Positions 44,624 through 54,487 of a stretch of DNA of 64,000 nt are shown in pieces. How positions within the stretch are numbered: the first letter of the stretch is position 1; each line of letters begins with the position of its first letter. The notes beneath the pieces are model-generated. The model searched no databases and was not told the origin of the DNA. It worked only from the letters and a program-made list of their open reading frames with translations. Made by a program: the position numbers and the translations under genes. The DNA comes from a virus: positions 1 through 64,000 of the IMG/VR virus record IMGVR_UViG_3300031673_000022, one strand, 5' to 3'.

Positions 44624-47314
44624 CTACTTGGTTTTGACGGTCCACTTGGTGACCTTTTTTGTGCTGCTTTTCTTAGCAGACTTCTTCTTGGTGGTCTTCT
44701 TCTTCTTGCTCTTGTCCTTTGCCTTCTTGCGGGCAGCACCGAGGAGAGCGGGAGTCTCTTCATCTTCGGGAGCGCTGTCCTCTTCGGGCGTGCTGTCCTC
44801 GGCAGTCTCCTCGGATGCCTCTGAGGCTTCCTCAGATGCCTCGTCGTCCTCGTAGAGTTCATCGTCGAGGTCCTCGTCACCCGCGATGGTCTTCACCTTC
44901 TCACGCTTGGCTCCGACCGTGGAGACGTCGCCCTCGTCGGTCACGAGGGTGTTCTTGCTCTCACGGTACTTCTTGATCGCCTCGCCGTTGATCAGCTTCG
45001 AGCGGCACATCTGGTAGATCGGTCCTTCGCGTCCCTGCTCCTGCAAGACTTGCTCGAAATGGGAACCAGACTTGAAGTCCATATCCACCGACGGATCGAG
45101 TCCCACGATGCTCGGCAGCTTGCCGCGCTTCACGAGGTACCCAGCGAGCTTGCAGAAGTTCAGCACGTCGGAGGCGATGTCGATGCCGACACCAAGGTTC
45201 AGGTGGATCTGTACCTCTTGAAGCGGGATGAAGTTCTTGTTCTTCTGTGTCTTGAAACGCATGAGTTGGAGGCTACGACCATCCGGTGTATCCACACTCT
45301 TGCCGCGACCGACGCGCACGAGGTTCGTTGTGGCGAACTTCCAGGCGTTCCCGCCGGGGAGGTTCTCCGGTGCCTGGTACGGGTTACCGACGTTCGCTCG
45401 GATCTGATTCATGGCCACGATGCTCACATGCTTGTTCGAGATGAGCGTCTGGATGCGCTTCCACCCGAGCGAGTGCATCGCGGCATCACGGCCGGGCTGC
45501 TTGTTACGCGGGTCATCGACCCACACCTGCGGGAGCATCGCAGCGACGGTGTCGATGAAGATGACCGCCTGGGGAAGACCAGCGTGCTTGTCCGGCAGGC
45601 TGTCGCAGAAGTTGTAGATGAAGTCGTACCCAATCTCACCTGTCTTGGGACGGAAGTACCGGACGCGGCTGTAGTTGACACCGATCCCGGGCTGCTCGGT
45701 GTACTTGCGGTCCGTGGTGCCCTCGTAGTCGAGGATGGCCACGGGGATACCCAAGCCAGTCAAGTAGGCAGCGGACGTATAGCCCAAGGTGCTGTTGTGC
45801 GTGACGAACCCGTTCGCGATGAAGGAGTGGGTCTCCGGCATCTCCACGTCGAACACGGGCTGCTCACCAGCGTCTTCGACGCCCTCGACCTGGTCGTAGA
45901 AGTAGCCGGAGGACTCGATCTCTTGTAGGCGTGCTCGGAGAAGCGGGTCCCAGTCACCCGTCTCGGTCGCGTCGAGAATCTCCGTGAGGCGCCGGTAGCT
46001 CAGCCTCACCTTGGGGGAGGCACCCATCACGTCGTAGAAAAGCCGGTTGTGGTCGCGTGTCGTGCCGCGGTTGGAGTCATAGAAGTCCCGCAGCATCAGA
46101 CCGAGGTTGGGGATCGAGTGACGGCGGGAGTTGGCCTCCTTGCCTTCCATGTCAGACAACGCGGCGACGTAACGCTCCTTCACCTTGGCCGAACGGGCTC
46201 CGATCTTCTCGATGAAGGAACGGTAGTCCTGGCCGGTCAGGTGCAGACGCCAGTAGTCCGTGTTCGGGTAGTTCTTAGCTACCTTGGGAGCTATAGTACC
46301 GATGATGCCGAACATCTGAAGCATTAGCTTCACATCGTGCAGAAGCTCAAAGCTCGCGGAGGTGACCTCGATGGAGGTGGGGCTGGCAAAGCTCTCACAA
46401 TCGAAGTAGCCACGCAGGAAGGAGGCGGATCCTTCCTTATCGAATCCACGAACACGGGAGGGTACGCGCTTGAACCGGGCGACACCCACCTCACTTCCCC
46501 AGGTCTCGTAGAAGGCGGTTACGCCCTCCTTCGAGTTGAAGTGATAGGACGTGCTAGTGGACGTCTTGTCGTATGTCTTTGGGTCTACGCCGAGCAAAGC
46601 GGGGCCGTGAGACTTGATCACAGCCTCGACGTCGGGGTCGTCGTTGGTCATCAACAGACGCCGCTCGCCGAAGTGGGCATCAGCGACCAGAGCGCCCAGC
46701 AGGTATGCCTGCTCCTCCGCGACCTGCTCCGGACCGAACGACGGTGCCGTGGAGCGCAGGAGATAGTCACCGGGGCGCAGAGCGGCAGTTGTTCGCCACA
46801 CCCAGTTACCGCCGTCGGACATGACGAGGTGCGGGTGGTTGGCTGTGGACTCGATCCGACCACCGCTAGAGGTCATGATGCGAGTAACGGGCTTCCGTCC
46901 GTTCATGAACAGACGGGCGCTGCGCTCAGCGTGCCCATGCCTGTTGATGAGAGGCATGCCGAACTCGACAACCTTGTTCGTACAGACTGCCTCGTGGTCG
47001 GCTCGCTTGAACACCTCTTCAAGCGTCAGTAGCCCCAGTCCGGTGTGGATCATGCTTGATTTTACAAGGCATTTCCCTGAGTGCTCAGGACCGTAGAATT
47101 GGATGACCTGACCACCGTAGTAGCCGCCACCCAACACGAGGTCGAGCCCGAGGCAGCCGGTGGAGAGGAAGTCCTCTGACCTCTTGACCTCAAGCTCGAT
47201 CGACTTGAGTTCACCCTCCTTCTCCAGCTTGCCCATGAGAGCAAATACGTCGGCGTTACCAAGCGCCTTGTTGTCGGGGGAAGGCTTGATCTTGGCTTTG
47301 GCTTTCTTAGCCAT
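44624..47314 (-). CDS. recA: RecA-type recombinase precursor with intein
   Basis: 896 residues: N-extein 1-81, intein 82-507, C-extein 508-896. RecA forms filaments on ssDNA and catalyses strand exchange. The P-loop GPEHSGK ends at residue 81 and continues as STLGY after splicing. Walker B is AVIFIDTVAAM, and the L2 region MNQIRANVGNPY is recognisable. The C-terminus has an acidic stretch (about 305-345 of the C-extein) and then a Lys-rich tail, unusual for bacterial RecA. The spliced product would be 470 residues. Followed by two small coupled genes and preceded by the SSB gene. Confidence 0.9.
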   Translation of the reverse strand: MAKKAKAKIKPSPDNKALGNADVFALMGKLEKEGELKSIELEVKRSEDFLSTGCLGLDLVLGGGYYGGQVIQFYGPEHSGKCLVKSSMIHTGLGLLTLEEVFKRADHEAVCTNKVVEFGMPLINRHGHAERSARLFMNGRKPVTRIMTSSGGRIESTANHPHLVMSDGGNWVWRTTAALRPGDYLLRSTAPSFGPEQVAEEQAYLLGALVADAHFGERRLLMTNDDPDVEAVIKSHGPALLGVDPKTYDKTSTSTSYHFNSKEGVTAFYETWGSEVGVARFKRVPSRVRGFDKEGSASFLRGYFDCESFASPTSIEVTSASFELLHDVKLMLQMFGIIGTIAPKVAKNYPNTDYWRLHLTGQDYRSFIEKIGARSAKVKERYVAALSDMEGKEANSRRHSIPNLGLMLRDFYDSNRGTTRDHNRLFYDVMGASPKVRLSYRRLTEILDATETGDWDPLLRARLQEIESSGYFYDQVEGVEDAGEQPVFDVEMPETHSFIANGFVTHNSTLGYTSAAYLTGLGIPVAILDYEGTTDRKYTEQPGIGVNYSRVRYFRPKTGEIGYDFIYNFCDSLPDKHAGLPQAVIFIDTVAAMLPQVWVDDPRNKQPGRDAAMHSLGWKRIQTLISNKHVSIVAMNQIRANVGNPYQAPENLPGGNAWKFATTNLVRVGRGKSVDTPDGRSLQLMRFKTQKNKNFIPLQEVQIHLNLGVGIDIASDVLNFCKLAGYLVKRGKLPSIVGLDPSVDMDFKSGSHFEQVLQEQGREGPIYQMCRSKLINGEAIKKYRESKNTLVTDEGDVSTVGAKREKVKTIAGDEDLDDELYEDDEASEEASEASEETAEDSTPEEDSAPEDEETPALLGAARKKAKDKSKKKKTTKKKSAKKSSTKKVTKWTVKTK
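45794..47071 (-). mobile_element. Intein with LAGLIDADG-type endonuclease in recA
   Basis: 426 residues starting at Cys82 (CLVKSSMIHTG), with the ANHPH block-B motif, ending in SFIANGFVTHN before Ser508. These are standard splice-junction residues (Cys1, ...HN, Ser+1). The central region has two LAGLIDADG-like helices (YLLGALVADAHFG, SFLRGYFDCESF), so it is likely a homing intein. It is inserted in the P-loop, so splicing is needed for RecA activity. Confidence 0.88.
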
Positions 47315-47326
47315 GTGGGGTCTCCG

Positions 47327-47827
47327 CTAGGTGCGCAGCTTGTCTATTTCCGAAGACAGCGCGTCAAAAAGGTTCACGAATCCTGTGAGGCTGTATTCAG
47401 CCCTCCGCCGGAAAGACCGGCCCCCGACGTCTTGCGCCAGGAACTCCCCGTTGTCACCGACCGACACCGAGGAGCGGAACAACACTCGTGAACGTCGCAC
47501 CAAGCGGACCTGAGGTAGCCAACAAACACCAAGCTGCGTCATGAGCTTGGTGTTGTCGCGGTCAAGGAGTAGACGCTGGTAGACGACGCTCGACGGGCGT
47601 TGTTCCGCCCAATTCGAGAGGGACTCATCGAGAGGCCCTCCACGCTCAGTCAGGACGTCCGTTACCTTCAATGAGAGCGCAGGCAAGCCCGGCTTCATCT
47701 TGGGAACGTCCTTGCTGTTCTCCGTAAGGAGAAGAAGTAGGTACTTACTACCAGCACGAGTGAACACGTCGTTCACCTCGTCTAAGGCAGTAGGCGCCTC
47801 TTCCTCACTCCTTAGGAGAACCAGCAA
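47327..47827 (-). CDS. Hypothetical protein
   Basis: 166 residues from a TTG at 47827 close to the SSB stop. Alpha/beta composition with YLLLLLTENSKD and WLPQVRLVRRSRVLF. Located between SSB and RecA, so perhaps a recombination accessory. No family recognised. Confidence 0.58.
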   Translation of the reverse strand: MLVLLRSEEEAPTALDEVNDVFTRAGSKYLLLLLTENSKDVPKMKPGLPALSLKVTDVLTERGGPLDESLSNWAEQRPSSVVYQRLLLDRDNTKLMTQLGVCWLPQVRLVRRSRVLFRSSVSVGDNGEFLAQDVGGRSFRRRAEYSLTGFVNLFDALSSEIDKLRT

Positions 47828-47830
47828 GGG

Positions 47831-48817
47831 TCAGTCCTCGTCGTCTTCGTCGGCGGGGGCATCGTCTTCGTTCGCCGTGGCGTACGTGCGCGAGACTCCC
47901 TCGTCCTCGTCTTCCTCATCCCAAGGGAGGTCTCCGTCATCGTCATCGTCGACGACGGACTCTACGACCTTGCGCTTCTTGCCAGCAGGCTTGTCCTTGC
48001 TGGCGGGCTTCTTCTTGGTATCCTCCGAATCGTCATCCGGGATCTGCTCGTCATCGTCATCGTCGAACGAGTCGTAGTGCTCGGCAGACTTGGCCTTCGT
48101 CTTCCCCGGCTTCTTGGCAGCGGCGGCCTCACCACCACCAGCCAGGCCAAGCTGAACGAGCTTGGCTTGCACTTCGGCGACGCTGGGCTGGCCCTTCTTT
48201 GCCAGTTCGGCGAAGTTCACCTGGGAGTAGTAGGTCTTGAACGCGCGGAACTCCTCCTTCGTGAGAGACACGAGGGGGTTCTTCGTGGCGACGTGTACGG
48301 GGTACTCCGTCTTGCTGTTCTTCTCCTCGATGTTGATCGTGATGTCGAACCCGAACTTCGGGTCGGTCGCGTCGGGAAGATCGTCTTCCTCCCAACCTTC
48401 GGGCGGCTCATCCTCGAATGCGTTGTTGGAGAGCTTGACGATGTCGTTGGTCGCCTTCGGCGTCAGGCGGATCGGCTTGATCTGCAAGTTGCCACGGCGC
48501 TGCTCCGAGCGGTCGAGGCAGTAGGCGTAGCTGTACTTCGTGACGCTGTACCCCAGCGCGCACAGGGGGCAGCCGCGAGTGTCGTCGCCAACTTCCTCGT
48601 CGTAGTCGTGGTTGATACAGAGTTCAAAGAACCCTGTCTTCTTCCCCTTCTGCTCGGAGAAGAACTCAATCCAGTGCATCGGGACGACGCACAATTCGTC
48701 CCCCAGGCGAATCCGCTTGGGCTTGGATGGGTACTGGAACTGCTCGTCCTTGAACGACTCGTCCCAACGTGTCCGCTGTCCGTAACCTTGCTTTGCTGCT
48801 GCCTTCAACTTTGCCAT
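47831..48817 (-). CDS. gp32-like single-stranded DNA-binding protein
   Basis: 328 residues. A conserved-looking N-terminal half has a Cys/His site (ELCINHDYDEEV...GCPLCALG) and aromatic-rich strands (TKYSYAYCLD), like the T4 gp32 core. A strongly acidic tail (DDDDDEQIPDDD, EEDEDEG...DEDDED) matches the gp32/SSB interaction tail. Its place next to recA supports a replication/recombination role. Confidence 0.7.
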   Translation of the reverse strand: MAKLKAAAKQGYGQRTRWDESFKDEQFQYPSKPKRIRLGDELCVVPMHWIEFFSEQKGKKTGFFELCINHDYDEEVGDDTRGCPLCALGYSVTKYSYAYCLDRSEQRRGNLQIKPIRLTPKATNDIVKLSNNAFEDEPPEGWEEDDLPDATDPKFGFDITINIEEKNSKTEYPVHVATKNPLVSLTKEEFRAFKTYYSQVNFAELAKKGQPSVAEVQAKLVQLGLAGGGEAAAAKKPGKTKAKSAEHYDSFDDDDDEQIPDDDSEDTKKKPASKDKPAGKKRKVVESVVDDDDDGDLPWDEEDEDEGVSRTYATANEDDAPADEDDED

Positions 48818-48830
48818 TGGCTCTTTTCCT

Positions 48831-48870
<40 letters not shown>

Positions 48871-48882
48871 CTTTTGTTTTTG

Positions 48883-50268
48883 TCAGTAAAGACTGTGATG
48901 GTGGTTGGTCTGTTTGACCTTTTGGTGCCGTGCTTTCTCTTCAAGACAAGCCTGCTCGCTGACGAACATCGGAGCGATGACCTCAGCGAGCATGCAGGCA
49001 TCAATACCCGAGTTTAGCGCCCACAGCAAGACTGGAAATAGCAGGCTCGGATCTTCGCTTTGAAGAAGGGAAGCAACGTCCTCAAGTAGCTGCCGGCCTA
49101 CCGCAGCCGAGTCCCTCTCCTCGTATTCCTCCTCGACCGCCTGAGCATGTAGGATCGAATCCCCGAGCACAGCCACGGCGTCCGGTGATGACACCAGGAT
49201 GCTCTCGAAGCCAGCCTCGTCGCCGCCTTCGTCCATGTCCTGAGTAGACTTGTTGGCGTTAGCGCTGTTCGCGTAGAACATCTCAGCTCGCTCACGCAGG
49301 TCGGACACACGCTCGCTTGAAAGTTCGATCTGTCCTTTCTGTAGAAGCGATAGCTGGTACCAGGTCGTGGTTGGCAGCGAGATCACCGAGGAGAGTCGCT
49401 GCCTTTGGAGCACCGCTGAGCGGACCCACCACTGACAGTGCGCAGTGAAACTCGATCCATCGACCGGGTCATAGTTTCTGGCCGCACGGATCATCCCTTC
49501 ATACCCCGCAGAGAAGTTCTCCTCCGTCGTGGTCACGCCACGGTAGCGGTGGGCGAAGCGGAAGAGGAGACGGGCATACGCCATCGTCACCTTCTGCACC
49601 ATCTTCTCGATCTGGTCGTAGATGGACCTGACGTTTACCGTTACGTACCAAGCGTCATCGCGGTGGATCCCAACCTCAGCTTCCAGGACCTGAAGGAAGG
49701 AGTCGATCTGGACCATCGCTTCGTGGTCCCCCTCCGCCTTCGCTGCGCACCAGTCGGCCACCATCGTGGGGTAGCTGTTCATCAACGCCGTGAAGTAGGC
49801 GCCCATGTCGTCGTAGACGAGCCTAGACACACCAAGCGCGGCGACCTCCTCCGCGTTAGGCACGGTTCCCATAGCATCGTACTTGTGTAAGATGTGGAAC
49901 ATGTTGCTGAGGAAGTTGGTGTGCCGAGGTTTGATCGTGTCTGCCCAGTCATTCTGCCCCGCCGTGCTCATCCCCTCGAAGTCGGCTTCCGTGCTCTTGC
50001 GGTAGCGGGACGTGAGGATGAGGCGGTTACGGTCGGTACCCGCCAAGAGGTCGCGGGCCTGGTCACGTAGCCACGTTCGTGAGAATCTCGTGTAAGGGAA
50101 GAGGAGGAGCCGAAACACGAAGTTGACGACGAGATCGTCGTACACGGAGTATAGGTCAAGCAAGTCCTCTACCTTGAACTTCTTGGTCTTGCTTACCAGC
50201 TTTTCAAGATAGGTATGTGACTGCGAGTCCTTCTTGGACCGGTGCTTATTCGACTGAGCTGATGCCAT
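48883..50268 (-). CDS. Sigma-70-family RNA polymerase factor
   Basis: 461 residues from ATG 50268. Region 2 is clear at about 231-291: FSAGYEGMIRAARNYDP matches the region 2.1-2.2 core, and SSFTAHCQWWVRSAVLQRQR the -10-recognition helix with WW-R. SVISLPTTTWYQ matches the start of region 3. Region 4 is not obvious. The N-terminal 200 residues are unlike host sigma factors. It may drive phage late genes. Confidence 0.8.
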   Translation of the reverse strand: MASAQSNKHRSKKDSQSHTYLEKLVSKTKKFKVEDLLDLYSVYDDLVVNFVFRLLLFPYTRFSRTWLRDQARDLLAGTDRNRLILTSRYRKSTEADFEGMSTAGQNDWADTIKPRHTNFLSNMFHILHKYDAMGTVPNAEEVAALGVSRLVYDDMGAYFTALMNSYPTMVADWCAAKAEGDHEAMVQIDSFLQVLEAEVGIHRDDAWYVTVNVRSIYDQIEKMVQKVTMAYARLLFRFAHRYRGVTTTEENFSAGYEGMIRAARNYDPVDGSSFTAHCQWWVRSAVLQRQRLSSVISLPTTTWYQLSLLQKGQIELSSERVSDLRERAEMFYANSANANKSTQDMDEGGDEAGFESILVSSPDAVAVLGDSILHAQAVEEEYEERDSAAVGRQLLEDVASLLQSEDPSLLFPVLLWALNSGIDACMLAEVIAPMFVSEQACLEEKARHQKVKQTNHHHSLY

Positions 50269-50297
50269 GGTGCGTACTCTGATGTGAAGAGGGATAG

Positions 50298-50849
50298 ATG
50301 CTGCCGCTATCGAAAATCCTGCAAGCAACGCCAGAGAAGACGCGCCTAAGGGCAAGGGACCAGTGTTATGGGCAGAGCTACGCGCCACCTCGACGGAAGT
50401 CGGCGCTACGCTCACTCACGAAGAGCGGCGGTTACGCGGTCGAGGATGAAACGGGTTCGTACCGGGAGTTTAAGTACCGCACCAAGTGTACTGATGGCTG
50501 GCGCCGCGTGGTGGTCCGTTTTTACGGTTCACTCAGTAAACACACTCGTGTGTGGTGTTGGTGCGACTGCCCGTACTTCAAGTACCACTGCGAGGTCGCC
50601 CTCGCGTCGAAGGGCTCGTCAGCGGTGATCCAGTCAAACGGACAGCGCCCCCGGTTCACGAACCCTCGTCTGGAGCCCCGTATCTGCAAGCACGTCTATC
50701 TTGTGATCGCTCTAGCTATGCGTAAGCGCAAGCCAGGTGAGCAAACCAAGAACCAGCCCAGCGGTCGTCGTCAAAAAAACATGACGATCAGAGCGGTGTG
50801 GGCCGGCGATGTCCTTGGGGGAGCAACCCGCCGCGAGGTGCCCGACTAG
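50298..50849 (+). CDS. SWIM-type zinc-finger protein
   Basis: 183 residues. The core CWCDCPYFKYHCE...RICKHVYLVI matches the SWIM pattern CxCx(n)CxH with a long insertion before CKH, a form frequent in large phages. Basic N-terminus and tail. Probably protein or nucleic-acid binding. Divergent from the sigma factor gene. Confidence 0.75.
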   Translation: MLPLSKILQATPEKTRLRARDQCYGQSYAPPRRKSALRSLTKSGGYAVEDETGSYREFKYRTKCTDGWRRVVVRFYGSLSKHTRVWCWCDCPYFKYHCEVALASKGSSAVIQSNGQRPRFTNPRLEPRICKHVYLVIALAMRKRKPGEQTKNQPSGRRQKNMTIRAVWAGDVLGGATRREVPD

Positions 50850-50852
50850 GGA

Positions 50853-51005
50853 TTAGCCATCCTTCTCGTCGGACTTGTCATCTTCCTTCTTCTCTTCGTT
50901 CTTCTCCTGCTCCTGCTCCTGCACCTGAGGCGCGGGAGCGTTCCCCTGCTCGGGAACCATCACGTCTGTGGCGTCGACTACGTCTCCGCGAATAATGCCG
51001 CCCAT
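50853..51005 (-). CDS. Small acidic Gln/Glu/Lys-rich protein
   Basis: 50 residues from ATG 51005, preceded by AGGAGAG inside the 3' end of the nuclease gene. An N-terminal MGGIIRGDVVDATDVMVPE is followed by a low-complexity EQEQEKNEEKKEDDKSDEKD tail. Function unknown. Confidence 0.65.
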   Translation of the reverse strand: MGGIIRGDVVDATDVMVPEQGNAPAPQVQEQEQEKNEEKKEDDKSDEKDG

Positions 51006-52096
51006 GCTGCTCTCTCCTGGGTCAAAATGTCTTCAAGATTAGAGTGCGCTGCTGTGTCATACAGAGCATCACTTGTGTAAGCTACGTTACCTTCGGGCTT
51101 CAGGCACACTTCCTTGTGGCTGCACCATCGGCAGGTAGGGAGCGAGGCGATGTCGGCTTCGTTGCTGGCGAAGCCTCGCGGTAGAATCTGTAGGTCGCGG
51201 GCCTTTTGGGCCATGAGGATACGGCACCGGATCTCGCCCCACCACGAGTTGTCCTCTGGTACGGGCAAGGAGAACGACGCCACCTTGCCGGGGCTGTCGC
51301 GCGACGCGATGAAGTAGTCGACCCGCTTGATCGGTGGCAGGCTCGGGTACTTGAGTCGTAGCAGCGAAGCGTAGCTGGCTGCTTGGTGCCAGTACCCGTA
51401 CCAAGGGGTCTCACTCTCGAAGGCGGCGGAAACCTCTTCGTCCGTCATAGACAGGAGCTTCTCCACCTTGTCGTCACCAGCGGTCTTGACCTCAAGGACG
51501 ACCGAGAACGTCTTGAAGACGATCACACCATCGGTGTGCCCACGAAGGCCGATCTTGGGGTCGCTGATGACAAGCTCTTCGTACTCGAATCGATCCGCCT
51601 TACAGGTTGGGCACCTCTTGTCCGTGGGGTAGAATCCAGGGACACTAGATAAAGGCTTGCCTTGGATTCGATCCTGACACGTAGGACGGGCGCACAACCA
51701 GAATCCCCACAGCCTGCCAGTCCGCGCGAAGGCGTTTTGAATGACGTAGTGGACAGCCTTGCCGATCTCGGTGTAGTAGTTACTCTCGACGGCGAAGTCA
51801 GAAGGCATCCGCAGGCCGAGGCGTTCCATGACGTAGCGCCGGGGGCAGAACGGGAACGAGGATGGTCTTACGTCGGCAGACTTCCTCCACTGGTTGGGGT
51901 CGCTGTAGCTGACAGGTGGGTCCGCCAGCAGCGCCTTCCACGTCTTCTCCATCTTTACGTTTCGGGAGAGCTTCGGACGTGGTCCAATCGGGATGAGGTC
52001 GTTCTTACGGCAGCGCTCCAGCAGCGCTAGTGACGAGGCAGCGTTGCTGTTCTTGATTGTCTTGGTGATCTGTTTCAGACCGCGCGCCATCAACAT
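50978..52096 (-). CDS. Cas4/RecB-like PD-(D/E)XK nuclease
   Basis: 372 residues. The catalytic motif is GLRGHTDGVIVF...VVLEVKTA (D...ExK), followed by HQAASYASLL, the QxxxY helix of RecB-like nucleases. Upstream, PTC...RCPTC forms a probable zinc pair, and the C-terminal PTCRWCSHKEVC is a Cys cluster like Cas4/AddB metal sites. Such exonucleases process DNA ends in recombination and replication. Confidence 0.82.
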   Translation of the reverse strand: MLMARGLKQITKTIKNSNAASSLALLERCRKNDLIPIGPRPKLSRNVKMEKTWKALLADPPVSYSDPNQWRKSADVRPSSFPFCPRRYVMERLGLRMPSDFAVESNYYTEIGKAVHYVIQNAFARTGRLWGFWLCARPTCQDRIQGKPLSSVPGFYPTDKRCPTCKADRFEYEELVISDPKIGLRGHTDGVIVFKTFSVVLEVKTAGDDKVEKLLSMTDEEVSAAFESETPWYGYWHQAASYASLLRLKYPSLPPIKRVDYFIASRDSPGKVASFSLPVPEDNSWWGEIRCRILMAQKARDLQILPRGFASNEADIASLPTCRWCSHKEVCLKPEGNVAYTSDALYDTAAHSNLEDILTQERAAWAALFAET

Positions 52097-52111
52097 CCCT
52101 GGGAGCAGAGT

Positions 52112-53116
52112 TTGAAGAGTAGGCTAGCTGACTTCCAAGAGAAGACAGCATCCAAGGTAGAGGAGAAAGATGAGGACTGGTTCCTTCATCAACTCGTTTC
52201 TAAGTGTCCAGATGTGGTGGTCAAGGGACGCTTCTTTGAGATGCTATGCCCCTTCCATGCCGATAGCAACATAGGATCGTTTGGGGTTAGCCGTTCTGGC
52301 GGCTTCTACAAGTGTTTTTCATGTGGTGCCAAAGGTCCTTGGAACAGGCTGGCTGCGCACATAGGAATGGAGAAGCTAGCAGTAGGGGGAGGGAGTTCCT
52401 TCGCGTCCACCCAGGATATGAAGGACGACATGACTCGCGCCCTGAGCAAAGCAGGAGTTTCGGGCAAGCGAAAAGAGAACAAACTCCGCCCTATCGTCGA
52501 GCCTTGGCCGCGCGATCGGAACTGGCGTGAAGTCGATGGTCGCATCCTGTCCCGTATCGGATGTGTCCGTGTAGTCGACCTAAAGAGGAACGTCCTCCGC
52601 ATTGGACTTCCTGTACGCAACATCGAGGGGTACCTGCTCGGGTACACCTGCCGCTCTTTGGAGCCTGAGGATGCGGAGCCCAAGTACGCCCCGCTCGCTG
52701 CTGACCGCGTGACCTGGCGGAAGAAGGAGCTACCTACAGGGGATGCTCTCTTTCTCGTAGACAGGGCTCTTGAAGAGGATTGGCAGTACGTTGTCATCGT
52801 AGAAGGCCCGTACGACGCTCTTCATCTCTACGCGCAGGGCATCCCTGCCGTGTCTATCCTCGGGACGAACAACTGGACGCCACAGAAGGCATCCATGCTT
52901 GCGGCGCTCTCGCTCCGGGCGGTGCTTGTGATGATGGACAGCGACAGGTCTGGGCAGGAAGCGCAGAGAATCGTCGTCGACGACATGTCCCACGTCACCC
53001 GCTGCAAGGGTCTTAGGCTACCCAAGCCCGGCATGGACCCAGGAAAGCTGTCGTTGAAGCAGGTGCTGTGGGTAAAGAAAAAGGCCGAGTCGATAGTCTT
53101 CGGATCGACTACCTGA
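52112..53116 (+). CDS. DnaG-type DNA primase
   Basis: 334 residues from a TTG with GGGAG upstream. Primases make RNA primers for DNA synthesis. The zinc finger is at residues 46-71 (CPFH...CFSC). The TOPRIM domain has VIVEGPYDALH (Glu231) and VMMDSDRSG (Asp276/278). Shorter than host DnaG: it lacks the helicase-interacting C-terminal domain. Divergent from the nuclease gene. Confidence 0.88.
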   Translation: MKSRLADFQEKTASKVEEKDEDWFLHQLVSKCPDVVVKGRFFEMLCPFHADSNIGSFGVSRSGGFYKCFSCGAKGPWNRLAAHIGMEKLAVGGGSSFASTQDMKDDMTRALSKAGVSGKRKENKLRPIVEPWPRDRNWREVDGRILSRIGCVRVVDLKRNVLRIGLPVRNIEGYLLGYTCRSLEPEDAEPKYAPLAADRVTWRKKELPTGDALFLVDRALEEDWQYVVIVEGPYDALHLYAQGIPAVSILGTNNWTPQKASMLAALSLRAVLVMMDSDRSGQEAQRIVVDDMSHVTRCKGLRLPKPGMDPGKLSLKQVLWVKKKAESIVFGSTT

Positions 53117-53244
53117 TTTGTCTCCCTGGAGGGCTCTGAATGTTCAGTGCCATTACAGGCAACATAGTCTTCCTATTGAATTGTGCATGACGTAGGTAAC
53201 TCAGGTATTGACCTGGTGCGGCAGAAGTCTTTAGCTGCTGGTCG

Positions 53245-53871
53245 ATGGCAAGAGTTCCACTCATCCCCTACGAAAGACCTGTACCCCAGGTCCTTCGTGA
53301 TGCGCAGGCTACTACTACACCTAGAGGTAAGAAGCCTGCTTCTACAAAGAAGAAGGACGTCATGGCTGCACCCAAGAAGAAGTCAGTCGCGCGTTTCATC
53401 GCGCACAACAGCGAAGACATCGAGTCCAAACACAAGGCACTGCAATCCCTGTGGCGGATCCTGTCGAAAATGGATGAGAAGGGCACCGTATTCGTCAACG
53501 ACATAGGCATCATCGGCCTCGACGGTGACGTGCCCAGTGACCGGACTCCAAAGAAGCTAGGTCTGAAGAACGACGAGATCGCTCTCATCCAGCCCTATGC
53601 GATCTACGATGGTCCCGAGGCCGATGATCAGGAGTCGGCGACGGGCGTCATCCTCACCACCTACCAACTTCTCGAAGCGGCCTTCGACCTCGGCGCACAG
53701 TCGGAGTCGGCCAAAGTCACCGCTAGTATGACTCGCGCAGCCGACGCGAATGGCGCTGAAGAGGAAGCAGAGGAAGAAGAATCGGAAGAAGAAGAAGAAG
53801 AAGAAGATGAGGACATGGATGTTCTCGATGAGGACGATGATGAGTACGATAACGATGAAGATGAAGACTGA
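53245..53871 (+). CDS. Hypothetical protein with acidic tail
   Basis: 208 residues from ATG 53245; the ATG at 53362 (AAGGA upstream) is a good alternative, giving 169 residues. A basic N-terminus with KKPASTKKKD, a central alpha/beta region (TVFVNDIGIIGLDGDVP, ALIQPYAIYDGPEA) and a 50-residue Glu/Asp tail. Function unknown. Confidence 0.62.
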   Translation: MARVPLIPYERPVPQVLRDAQATTTPRGKKPASTKKKDVMAAPKKKSVARFIAHNSEDIESKHKALQSLWRILSKMDEKGTVFVNDIGIIGLDGDVPSDRTPKKLGLKNDEIALIQPYAIYDGPEADDQESATGVILTTYQLLEAAFDLGAQSESAKVTASMTRAADANGAEEEAEEEESEEEEEEEDEDMDVLDEDDDEYDNDEDED

Positions 53872-53953
53872 CTCGTAGTACCATCGATCCTTGCATTTCC
53901 GCACAGTAGCAGTACGATACCCAACCGCCTGCCAGGCAAAAAACGGAGAAACA

Positions 53954-54487
53954 ATGCTGGACGCACGTCGCAAGCAGAAGAGTGCAGCCTCAACCACTGC
54001 CGCCCCCAAGAAGAAGAACGAGTCCAACCTCAGCGGCCCCATGCGTTCGATCGCCATCGGTCGCAAGTATCGCGAGTACGATCCCCCGATGGACGAGGAC
54101 GGTCACCCGGTGTTCCGCTCGACCTTCGACCCTGCCGGCCACTACGCCAAGGTCATCGGCGACGAGGTGAGTAAGGATCGGGTTGTGAACAACTCCGATT
54201 TCTTCAAGCACATCAATGCCACGGTGTTCGGTCCCGTGTTCGGTGCTCCGCTCCGTGGTCGCGTCGCGCGTCTGCTCATCGAGGGCATCAGCGACCAGTG
54301 TCTCGAACTGGTCGAGAAGGGGTACCGGGTCAAGATCCCCAACCTCGTCACGTTGGAGCGCAAGGAGCGCAAGGCTCGGAAGGCTCGCAACCCACGCACG
54401 GGTGATGAGGTCAGTGTCCCAGCGCGTACCGCGCTGTCGACCAAGCCGACACGCTCGGCGAAGGCGTACATGGCGAACGCCGACTGA
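53954..54487 (+). CDS. HU/IHF-like DNA-binding protein
   Basis: 177 residues from ATG 53954 (GGAGAAAC upstream). The C-terminal half follows the HU pattern: helices, then YRVKIPNLVTLERKERK, RKARNPRTGDEVSVPA and KPTRSAKAY. The 50-residue N-terminal extension is Lys/Ala-rich. Likely bends or compacts DNA. Confidence 0.78.
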   Translation: MLDARRKQKSAASTTAAPKKKNESNLSGPMRSIAIGRKYREYDPPMDEDGHPVFRSTFDPAGHYAKVIGDEVSKDRVVNNSDFFKHINATVFGPVFGAPLRGRVARLLIEGISDQCLELVEKGYRVKIPNLVTLERKERKARKARNPRTGDEVSVPARTALSTKPTRSAKAYMANAD

